Shown here: positions 1-6,429 of the stretch, piece after piece
Layout of the letters: the number at the start of each line of letters is the position of its first letter
Position numbering within the stretch: position 1 is the first letter of the stretch
DNA from: Candidatus Solibacter sp.
GTDB taxonomy: Bacteria > Acidobacteriota > Terriglobia > Bryobacterales > Bryobacteraceae
Reading direction: 5' to 3'
NCBI GenBank assembly: GCA_017883345.1
Contig: JADGNT010000181.1
Span: 1 to 8,496 of the forward strand
Length of the DNA: 8,496 nucleotides
Made by a program: the position numbers and the translations under genes
Notes under the pieces: model-generated
The model's input: only the letters and a program-made list of their open reading frames with translations
Told to the model about the DNA's origin: nothing
Databases searched by the model: none

Positions 1-620
1 ACATGGTGCGCCATCCGAATTAGCGTAGTCCACGCGATACCCGCCGCATATCCGCCCAGCACATCCGTGGGGTAATGCACGCCCAGGTACACCCTGGAGA
101 GCCCGATGGTCAGCGTGCACCCCAGTGCCGCGCTCCACATCGCCAGTTTGCCCGCCAGCGGCCACTCCTCGCGAATCAGGATCTCCGCCAGGCACAGGCA
201 AAAACAAAAAGACACGAAGGCGTGGCCACTGGGAAAACTGTAGGTGAACGGCAGCGGATAGTCAAACCAGGGCTCCGGACGCGGCCGGTGGAAGAACAGT
301 TTCATGGCCTCGTTGACCAGGTTGGCGCCAACCACGGTGACCCCGAACCGTGCGGCTTCCCGCCCCCTGGCCGCGCGCGCCAGCCACGCCGCAATCAGCA
401 CTCCGCCCGGCCACAGCCCCCATCCGCCGCCCGCTAGACTCGCGGCTTTCATTACCCAGGTCAGCCACGGGCGGGCATAGGCGTGGACCGCGTCGCGCCC
501 AGCCGTATCGAACTGCGGAATCCCGGCGCGCGAAGCTAACCAGGCGAGCCAGGCGAAGAGGAGCACTGCGCCCAACGCGATTGCCGCGTCGCGCGCTGGG
601 TGGAACTTGGATCGGATCAC
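1..620 (-). CDS. PAP2-family membrane phosphatase (3' end beyond window)
   Basis: This is an integral membrane phosphatase of the PAP2 superfamily (phosphatidic acid phosphatase / undecaprenyl-pyrophosphate phosphatase type), which removes phosphate from lipid phosphates at the membrane. Reading the minus strand from GTG at 620 gives 206 residues before the left edge, with no stop. All three family motifs are present: KX6RP as K107...R114-P115, PSGH at 130-133, and SRX5HX3D as SRVYLGVHYPTD (S175, R176, H182, D186). H133 and H182 are the expected catalytic histidines. Hydrophobic stretches near residues 13-30, 66-82, 134-149, 160-175 and 187-200 fit a multi-pass protein. The start is uncertain: GTG at 620 has only AGAAG two bases upstream, while an in-frame TTG at 671 has GAGGG eight bases upstream but would add a poorly hydrophobic extension over the divergent regulatory region. 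The gene diverges from the receptor. The substrate cannot be told from sequence. The superfamily call is firm. Confidence 0.93.
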   Translation of the reverse strand, partial: MIRSKFHPARDAAIALGAVLLFAWLAWLASRAGIPQFDTAGRDAVHAYARPWLTWVMKAASLAGGGWGLWPGGVLIAAWLARAARGREAARFGVTVVGANLVNEAMKLFFHRPRPEPWFDYPLPFTYSFPSGHAFVSFCFCLCLAEILIREEWPLAGKLAMWSAALGCTLTIGLSRVYLGVHYPTDVLGGYAAGIAWTTLIRMAHH

Positions 621-659
621 TGCTTCTACTTTACAATTCGATAAAAACCGGCGCGGTGC

Positions 660-672
660 ATTGTGACACAAT
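660..672. promoter_or_regulatory. Perfect palindrome ATTGTG-A-CACAAT, candidate operator
   Basis: The 13 bases form a perfect inverted repeat of two 6-base arms around a central A. It lies in the 65-base gap between the divergent PAP2 and receptor genes and ends 13 bases before the receptor ATG. A dimeric repressor bound here could block receptor transcription and perhaps also the divergent gene. No regulator gene is in the window, so the binding protein is unknown. That it functions as an operator is inference from symmetry and position only. I see no convincing -35/-10 pair in this gap. Confidence 0.4.
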
Positions 673-685
673 AAATGTTCCCTCT

Positions 686-3600
686 ATGCGCTTCCAGCCA
701 TTTGCGCTCTTATTCTGCGTCCTCGCCTTGCACGCTCAGACGCCGCTCGGGACTGTGTCGGGGCTCGCCGTCGATGCCTCGGGAGGCGCCGTCACCGCGG
801 CTTCCGTAACCCTCACCAACAACGACACCGGCGTGCGCCACTCTACGGCCACCAACAGCAGCGGCGCCTACGCGTTCCCCGACCTTCCCCCCGGAACCTA
901 CCGCCTCGGAGCCGACGCTAAAGGCTTCCGCCCGCTCGAAACCCGCAACTTCCCCGTGGAGGCCTACCGCACCGTGCGCCAGGATCTCAAATTCGAGGTC
1001 GCCTCCGCCTCCACCGAAGTGGTCGTCACCGAAGCCGCCTCCGCCGTGGTGCAACTCGAATCGCCCGCCGTGGGCAGCAACCTGGCGCCCCGCCAGATCG
1101 TCGAGACCCCCACCAACCTCCGCAGCGTGTCCAAGAACTCCGGCGATTCGGGCCTCATCTCCAGCATCCTGCCGCTCACCGTACCCGGCGTGGTGCAGGT
1201 GGGCAACGGCGCCAAGTGGCTCACCCCTGGCGCCGGCGCGACCAGCGTCAAAGTCAAGGTGGACGGAATCGAGACCACCTTCGGCAACTTCGGCAGCCCC
1301 GACAACGTATCCCAACCTTCCGTCGAAGCCATTCAGGAATTCACCGCCAACCTGCTCACCACGCGCGCCGAGTTCGGCGGCATGGGCACCATCACCACCG
1401 CCACCAAATCGGGCGCCAATGCCTGGCACGGCAGCCTCTTCTGGTACCTGCGCAACAGCGGCACCGATGCGCGCAACGCCTTCGCCCCCACCAAGCCCTT
1501 CCAGAACCTGCACAACTACGGCGGCACCGCGGGCGGACCCATCCGCCGCGACAAAACGTTTTTCTTTTTCGATTTCGACGGTCTGAAGGGCGTGTCTGCC
1601 TACTTGTTCACCCCCAACGTGCCCACCGTCGCCATGCGTCAGGGCGATTTTTCCGCCTTCGCCGCCCTCAAGAATCCCTTCACCGGCGTCAATCCCTTCA
1701 ACGGGAATTCCATCGCCGCGCCGTCTCTCAGTTCCCAGGCGCTCAAAGCCCAGGACCTCCTTTTCCCTCTGCCGAACTTTGGCGCGCCTACCCTGACCGC
1801 GGCCAATTATCGCGCCGCCTTCACCGGCCCCGAAGTCCACCGCACCGAAGAGATCAAGCTCGATCACAACTTCAGCGACGGCCACCGCGTCTTTCTGCGC
1901 TACGAAAACCGCAAGGACAATTACGATATCCCCGGCGCGCGCTCGGCCCTGCCCCCCACCACCGTCGGCACGTCCTACAACGAGCGCCGCGTCAACTTCT
2001 GGACCGCCGGCGATATCCTCGCCATCCGTCCCAATCTGCTCAACGAAGTCCGCGCCGGTGTCGTCATCCTGGTCTCCGCCAGCAGTTCCAATTTCACCGG
2101 ACAAGGCGTCCTCCAACAACTCGGGATTCAAGGGCTGCCCGACCGCGGGCCCATCCACAACATGCCGATTTTCAGCGTCAGCGGCTTTGCCAGTAACAAC
2201 ATCAACCTGCTCAACCCGGTTAACGACGGCCACGCCCAGTTGGCCGACAACCTGAGCTGGGTGCACGGCCGCCACGCCATGAAGTTCGGCCTGGAGCACG
2301 TCAACTTCTTCGTCAACCGCTACATGCCGAATACCTCCGGAATCCAGGTCTTCGGCAGCTTTGCCTTCAGCGGCAAATTCACCGGCAACGCCTATGCGGA
2401 TTTCCTCCTCGGCCTGCCCGCTACCGTCACCCGGCTGGAGCCCTTCCCCGCCCAGTACAACCGCTTTCGTGACTGGTCCGGCTATGGGCAGGACGATTTC
2501 AAAATCACTCGCAAGCTCACCCTGATGTACGGCCTGCGCTGGGAATACAACGGTCCGGCTTACGCACTCAACGACAACCAGTACTCCTTCGACCTCGCTA
2601 CCGGCAAGATCGTCGTGCCCAACCAGGCGGCCCAGAAACTCTTCAGCCCCTACTTCCCCACCACTTTCCCCGTGGAAACCGCCGACCAGATCGGCGCTGG
2701 CCGCTCCTTGCGCAAGGCCGACAAGAACAACTTCGCGCCCCGCTTCGGCTTCGCCTATCAGTTGGACAACGCGGGCAGGACCGTCTTGCGCGGCGGTTGG
2801 GGCGTCTACTACTCCCACTACTCGGGCAACATCCCCGGCGATCTTTCGCGCGGACCCTATGCCGCCACCACCGTGTTCACCAACAACATCGTCAACGGCG
2901 CCGCCCAGTTGACGCTGGCCAACCCGTTCTCCGTCCCCGGCACCCCGGGCACGGTCGCGCTGTCCGCGGTCACGCCGAATCTGAAGAACAGCTACGCCCA
3001 GCAGTACACCCTCACCCTGGAGCGCGAACTCACCCGCGATATCGGCCTGCGCCTCAGCTACATCGGCTCCAAGGGAACCCAACTCGCCTACCGCCGCGAT
3101 GTCAATCAGCCCGTGGCATCCACCGTGGCCTTCAGCAACGCGCGCCGCCCGTATCCCCTCTTCGGCAGCATCAACTACGCCGATAACGGCGCCAATATGC
3201 TGTACAGCGGCATGCAGACCGCCGTGCAGAAGCGCTTCAGCAAGGGGCTCATGTTCATGTCCACCTGGACCTGGGCCAAGGAACTCAGCGATACCGACGA
3301 TACCGACGATTTCGAGCTCAACAACACCATCGAGAACACCTACAACCGCCGCCGCGATCGCGGCAACGTCTACTCCGTGCCCCGCCACCAGTGGATGAAT
3401 CAGGCCCTCTACGAGCTGCCCCTCGGCAAAGGACAACTGCTGTCGGGCTGGCAGATCAATGCGCTCCTCAACCTCAGTACCGGCAACTGGTTCTCGCCCG
3501 TGATCTCTGGACCCGACCCCAGCAACACCAACACCACCACCCTGCGCCCCGACGTCAACGGCGCGATCCCGCTGCCCCACACCGTGAATCAGTGGTTCGA

Positions 3601-3919
3601 TCCTGGGGTGTTTACCACCCCGGCCAGCGGTAATTTCGGCAACGCCGGCCGCGGCATCATCCAGGGCCCGGGCTATGTCCTGCTCAACACCGGCTTGCAG
3701 AAGACGGTGCACCTGGAGAAACTCGGAATGCTCCAGTTTGTGGCTTCGTTCCAGAACGTTTTGAACCACACCAATCTGGGCGAGCCTTCCGGCGGCGGCG
3801 GTGGCGCCACCGGCCTGGTCGTTAATAACACAAACGGCGGCAAGATCACTTCGACCCACATCTTCCCGGCCGCCGGATCGCCCCGCACCGGCCAACTCGG
3901 CATCAGGTGGAACTTCTAG
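686..3919 (+). CDS. Oar-like TonB-dependent outer-membrane receptor with carboxypeptidase-regulatory-like domain
   Basis: This is a probable outer-membrane importer of 1077 residues, of the type abundant in Acidobacteriota, using TonB energy to move an unknown large substrate, often thought to be oligosaccharides or peptides. Residues 1-18 are a signal peptide (hydrophobic FALLFCVLAL, then HAQ). Residues 20-105 form a carboxypeptidase-regulatory-like beta-sandwich (GTVSGLAVDASGGAV, DLPPGTYRL, GFRP). A TonB-box-like strand, TEVVVTEA, follows at about 110-117. The plug spans roughly 120-245 (VEAIQEF at 213-219, AEFGGMGTITTATKSG at 228-243). The barrel then opens with WHGSLFWYLRN and GGPIRRDKTFFFFDFDG (283-299) and ends RTGQLGIRWNF, whose terminal Phe is typical of outer-membrane barrels. 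The start at 686 is chosen because the signal peptide begins there; the frame is open upstream to 350, but that part is not protein-like. No Shine-Dalgarno sequence precedes the ATG. Rare codons TTA, CTA and TCA are absent from nearly the whole gene. Confidence 0.93.
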   Translation: MRFQPFALLFCVLALHAQTPLGTVSGLAVDASGGAVTAASVTLTNNDTGVRHSTATNSSGAYAFPDLPPGTYRLGADAKGFRPLETRNFPVEAYRTVRQDLKFEVASASTEVVVTEAASAVVQLESPAVGSNLAPRQIVETPTNLRSVSKNSGDSGLISSILPLTVPGVVQVGNGAKWLTPGAGATSVKVKVDGIETTFGNFGSPDNVSQPSVEAIQEFTANLLTTRAEFGGMGTITTATKSGANAWHGSLFWYLRNSGTDARNAFAPTKPFQNLHNYGGTAGGPIRRDKTFFFFDFDGLKGVSAYLFTPNVPTVAMRQGDFSAFAALKNPFTGVNPFNGNSIAAPSLSSQALKAQDLLFPLPNFGAPTLTAANYRAAFTGPEVHRTEEIKLDHNFSDGHRVFLRYENRKDNYDIPGARSALPPTTVGTSYNERRVNFWTAGDILAIRPNLLNEVRAGVVILVSASSSNFTGQGVLQQLGIQGLPDRGPIHNMPIFSVSGFASNNINLLNPVNDGHAQLADNLSWVHGRHAMKFGLEHVNFFVNRYMPNTSGIQVFGSFAFSGKFTGNAYADFLLGLPATVTRLEPFPAQYNRFRDWSGYGQDDFKITRKLTLMYGLRWEYNGPAYALNDNQYSFDLATGKIVVPNQAAQKLFSPYFPTTFPVETADQIGAGRSLRKADKNNFAPRFGFAYQLDNAGRTVLRGGWGVYYSHYSGNIPGDLSRGPYAATTVFTNNIVNGAAQLTLANPFSVPGTPGTVALSAVTPNLKNSYAQQYTLTLERELTRDIGLRLSYIGSKGTQLAYRRDVNQPVASTVAFSNARRPYPLFGSINYADNGANMLYSGMQTAVQKRFSKGLMFMSTWTWAKELSDTDDTDDFELNNTIENTYNRRRDRGNVYSVPRHQWMNQALYELPLGKGQLLSGWQINALLNLSTGNWFSPVISGPDPSNTNTTTLRPDVNGAIPLPHTVNQWFDPGVFTTPASGNFGNAGRGIIQGPGYVLLNTGLQKTVHLEKLGMLQFVASFQNVLNHTNLGEPSGGGGGATGLVVNNTNGGKITSTHIFPAAGSPRTGQLGIRWNF
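3290..3310 (+). repeat. In-frame 9-base tandem duplication encoding DTDDTDD
   Basis: GATACCGAC occurs twice in tandem, followed by GAT, inside the receptor gene. It encodes Asp-Thr-Asp-Asp-Thr-Asp-Asp at residues 869-875 and sits between barrel-like strands, so probably in a loop. The duplication is visible directly; a metal-binding role for the acidic cluster is speculation. Confidence 0.75.
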
Positions 3920-3938
3920 TACCGGGAACAGGTGGAAC
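3903..3938 (+). repeat. 10-base direct repeat CAGGTGGAAC across the receptor stop
   Basis: CAGGTGGAAC occurs at 3903-3912, within the last codons of the receptor, and again at 3929-3938 after the stop, 26 bases later. It could be a remnant of a small local duplication. No function is evident. Confidence 0.6.
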
Positions 3939-3939
3939 A

Positions 3940-3959
3940 GACCACCGGCTCTTGTGGTC
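3940..3959 (+). terminator. Hairpin after the receptor gene, possible weak terminator
   Basis: GACCAC (3940-3945) pairs perfectly with GTGGTC (3954-3959) around an 8-base loop, starting 21 bases after the receptor stop. No T-run follows, so a classic intrinsic terminator is not supported. It could instead stabilise the 3' end of the message. The rest of the 188-base gap before the next gene holds no ORF I trust. Confidence 0.3.
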
Positions 3960-4096
3960 ATGCCTCAGCCGCTGACGTTGCTTTACTGAGTGCGCTTTGT
4001 CACATTGACCGGCGCAGTACGGAGATCATTCGGGAACTTCTGGCTGGTTGCTAGGAATCGAATATAGAGTAAGCAGATCCGTGGTTGTGAATCAAG

Positions 4097-4101
4097 GGAG
4101 G
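4097..4101 (+). promoter_or_regulatory. Shine-Dalgarno GGAGG that selects the TTG start at 4108
   Basis: GGAGG sits within the purine run AAGGGAGGGG (4094-4103). It is 6 bases before TTG at 4108, a good distance, but 18 bases before the in-frame ATG at 4120, which is too far. This favours the TTG start for the downstream propeller gene. Confidence 0.6.
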
Positions 4102-4107
4102 GGTTCC

Positions 4108-6372
4108 TTGCTGTCATTAATGAAATCAATAGCTGTAATTGTGCTCTTCTCCGTGCTGAGCCACGCTCAGGTCAATATACTTACCGCCAACGGAAACAAT
4201 GACCGCACCAACTCAAACTTACAGGAAACCCAGCTTTCTCCGGCCACCGTAACTTCATCCGCTTTTGGCAAGCTGGGAGTCCTTCCGGTGGATGGCCAGG
4301 TATACTCGCAGCCGCTGATTGTCAGCGGGTTATCGGTTTCCGGCGGCACAACGCACAACGTCGTGTTCGTCACTACCATGCACAACAGTGTGTATGCCTT
4401 CGATGCCGACGCCATGTCGCCAGTCTCCACGCTGTGGCAGGTCAACCTGGGGGCGTCGGTGCCCGCCTTGCTGCTGTATGGCCCGGATGGCGATATCGCC
4501 AATGAGATCGGCATCCTCAGCACCGGCGTCATCGACCTGCAACGCGGGGTCCTGTATGTGGTGGCGGACACTCTCGTAGGCGGCACGCCGGTCTTTTATC
4601 TGCACGCGCTCGATCTGGCCACTGGCGCCGAACGGCTCAATGGTCCAGTGGCGCTGACCGCGTCAGTACCCGGGACCGGCTCGGAAGCGCGCCCGGATGG
4701 AACTGTCCCCTTCGATCCAATGCAGCACATCCAGCGCCCCGGTTTGCTTCTGGCCAACAATTCGGTGTACGTCGCCTTCGGTTCCCATGGCGACCAGGAT
4801 CCTTACCACGGCTGGATGCTCGGCTACGACGCCTCGGATGTGAGCCGCCAGCTTGGCGTGTACATCAGTACGCCGGATGGCAACGCCGGTTCGTTCTGGC
4901 AATCGGGGCGCGGTCCAGCCGCCGATGAGCTGGGTAACATCTACGCCGTGACCGCCAATGGCGACTACGACGGCATCCGGAATTTCAGCCAGAGCTTTTT
5001 GAAGCTGCCCGCCAAGGGATCCGCTCCCCTGGATTGGTTTACCCCTTCCGAGTGGAAATCGATGTCCGACAATGACGACGACCTATCCGCCGGTCCCGCC
5101 TTGATCACCGGCACGCATACCTTCATCGGCGCCGATAAGGGGGGCAACTTATATGTAATCGACGGTGATGCCATGCGCCAGCCGGGCAGTGCTGTCATCA
5201 TCGCGGCATCCGCCGGATCCATCTTCAATTTCGCCCTCTGGAGCCGCGGCGGGAACGCGAGTGTCTACACGCAAGGCGAGGGGGAACCGGTGAAATGTTT
5301 TCAGGTCACCGGCAACGCCGTGAATCCCGGCCCTGTCTCCACCGCCGTCAATTCCATTCCATTTGGGCGCATCGGAATGACCATTTCGGCGAACGGCGGC
5401 CAGGAGGGTTCCGGGATTCTGTGGGAGAGCACCGGCGACTACTTCGCCGGGACGCCCGGCACCCTGCACGCATACGACGCGTCCAACCTGGCCAACGAGG
5501 TGTGGAACAGCGACACGAATCCCGCTCGCGACCTGATGCCGCCGGTCGCCAAATTCGCCTCGCCCACGGTCGCCAATGGCAAGGTCTACGTGCCCAGTTT
5601 TGCCAACGTGGTCGCGGTCTACGGCTTACTCTCGCCGCCGGGCAGCGTTGGCGTAACCCCCTCCATCTCCGCGGTGGCACACGCCGCCAGCTATTCCCAG
5701 GATGCCGTCGCTCCCGGTGAAGTGGTCGCCATCTTCGGCTCCGGTCTCGGTCCGCCCATTCCGGCGGGCCTCCAGTTGGATGCCTCCGGATCCGTTGCCA
5801 CTACCCTCGCCGATACCCGGGTTCTGTTTGATGGCGTGGCGAGCCCCATGATTTTCTCGAGCGCCGGCCAGATCGACGCCGTCGTGCCTTTCGGCGCGGC
5901 CGCCGGCCGGGTGCCGGTACAGGTGCAATACCAGGGGCAGGTCTCCGCGCCATTTCCCGTGACCGTGGTGCCCGCTGTCAGCGGCATCTTCTCCGCCGAC
6001 GCCTCTGGCGCGGGTCAGGCCATCATACTGAATCAGGATGGCGGCATCAATTCGCCGGCCCTTCCGGCCGCGCCCGGTTCGGTGGTCACGCTCTGGGCGA
6101 CTGGCGCCGGCCAACTTTCGCCTTCCGGAATTGACGGCGCGGTGGACGCCGGCAACCTCGCGAGTCCCGTCCTCCTCGTGCAGGCCCAGATCGGCGGCCA
6201 GTTCGCCGACGTCCTCTACGCAGGCGGAGCTCCCGGCATTGTCGAGGGAGTGATTCAGGTAAACCTGCGCATCCCTCCCGCCAGCCAAACCGGCGCCGCC
6301 GTGCCCCTCGTCCTGCGCGTCGGCAATAGTACCAGCCAGCCCGGCATTACCCTGGCGATCGGGTCCCAGTGA
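4108..6372 (+). CDS. Exported PQQ-like beta-propeller protein with Solibacter-type C-terminal domain (TIGR03437)
   Basis: This is a 754-residue exported protein of unknown function. A short signal peptide (KSIAVIVLFSVLSHAQ, residues 6-21) precedes a beta-propeller of the PQQ/BamB-like class at about 22-508. Its blades are marked by repeated strand patterns such as VVFVTTMHNSVYAFDA (86-100), GVLYVVAD (147-154), NSVYVAFGSHGD (218-229), GNIYAVTANGD (276-286), GGNLYVIDGD (345-354), GTLHAYDASN (451-460) and GKVYVPSFANVVAVYGL (491-507). I see no evidence of quinoprotein dehydrogenase activity, so it is more likely a binding or scaffold propeller. Residues about 518-752 match the TIGR03437 module, beginning SISAVAHAASYSQDAVAPGE. 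TTG at 4108 is preferred on its Shine-Dalgarno; ATG at 4120 is the alternative, and both keep the signal peptide. The gene follows the receptor on the same strand after 188 bases, so separate transcription is likely. The first ~230 bases are less GC-rich than the rest. Confidence 0.88.
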   Translation: MLSLMKSIAVIVLFSVLSHAQVNILTANGNNDRTNSNLQETQLSPATVTSSAFGKLGVLPVDGQVYSQPLIVSGLSVSGGTTHNVVFVTTMHNSVYAFDADAMSPVSTLWQVNLGASVPALLLYGPDGDIANEIGILSTGVIDLQRGVLYVVADTLVGGTPVFYLHALDLATGAERLNGPVALTASVPGTGSEARPDGTVPFDPMQHIQRPGLLLANNSVYVAFGSHGDQDPYHGWMLGYDASDVSRQLGVYISTPDGNAGSFWQSGRGPAADELGNIYAVTANGDYDGIRNFSQSFLKLPAKGSAPLDWFTPSEWKSMSDNDDDLSAGPALITGTHTFIGADKGGNLYVIDGDAMRQPGSAVIIAASAGSIFNFALWSRGGNASVYTQGEGEPVKCFQVTGNAVNPGPVSTAVNSIPFGRIGMTISANGGQEGSGILWESTGDYFAGTPGTLHAYDASNLANEVWNSDTNPARDLMPPVAKFASPTVANGKVYVPSFANVVAVYGLLSPPGSVGVTPSISAVAHAASYSQDAVAPGEVVAIFGSGLGPPIPAGLQLDASGSVATTLADTRVLFDGVASPMIFSSAGQIDAVVPFGAAAGRVPVQVQYQGQVSAPFPVTVVPAVSGIFSADASGAGQAIILNQDGGINSPALPAAPGSVVTLWATGAGQLSPSGIDGAVDAGNLASPVLLVQAQIGGQFADVLYAGGAPGIVEGVIQVNLRIPPASQTGAAVPLVLRVGNSTSQPGITLAIGSQ
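5659..6363 (+). other. TIGR03437 'Solibacter C-terminal' domain region
   Basis: This stretch encodes residues about 518-752 of the propeller protein. Landmarks are VAPGEVVAIFGSGLGP (535-549), VLFDGVASPMIFSSAGQI (572-589), AVVPFGAAAGRVPVQV (591-606), SGIFSADASGAGQAIILNQ (625-643) and GAPGIVEGVIQVNLRIP (707-723). This order is what I know of the TIGR03437 family, found at the C-termini of many otherwise unrelated exported Solibacter proteins. Its role is unknown; surface attachment or sorting is a reasonable guess only. Confidence 0.85.
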
Positions 6373-6429
6373 TTCCGCATAAACCGGGGGCTGCCATGAG
6401 TTTCCGGCGCAGTTTGCCGCGCTTTCTCT
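6373..6429. other. Convergent intergenic gap without a clear terminator
   Basis: These 57 bases separate the 3' ends of the propeller and glycosidase genes. The only hairpin I see is a 4-base stem, CGGC (6405-6408) with GCCG (6416-6419), followed by a T-rich but interrupted tract. This is too weak to call a bidirectional terminator. Confidence 0.4.

Noticed and set aside
75..468. Plus-strand ORF at 75-437 and minus-strand ORF at 262-468
   Set aside because: Both are out-of-frame shadows of the PAP2 gene, whose catalytic motifs are in a different minus-strand frame that runs off the left edge.
350..685. N-terminal extension of the receptor reading frame from 350
   Set aside because: The added 112 residues are Arg/Pro/Ala-rich, overlap the PAP2 gene on the other strand, and would bury a good signal peptide starting at 686.
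1216..2196. Plus-strand ORF of 326 codons inside the receptor
   Set aside because: Arg/Gln/His-rich out-of-frame shadow of the GC-rich receptor gene with no recognisable motif.
710..3961. Minus-strand ORF of 1083 codons as a real gene
   Set aside because: It is the exact codon-mirror frame of the receptor gene, its product is a low-complexity Gly/Ala/Val/Glu/Asp-rich sequence with no domain, and the sense frame carries clear receptor motifs.
4048..4107. Earlier TTG start at 4048 for the propeller gene
   Set aside because: No Shine-Dalgarno upstream, and it would place 20 polar residues before the signal peptide.
5626..6288. Minus-strand ORF of 220 codons over the TIGR03437 region
   Set aside because: Shadow of the propeller gene; the sense frame matches a known domain.
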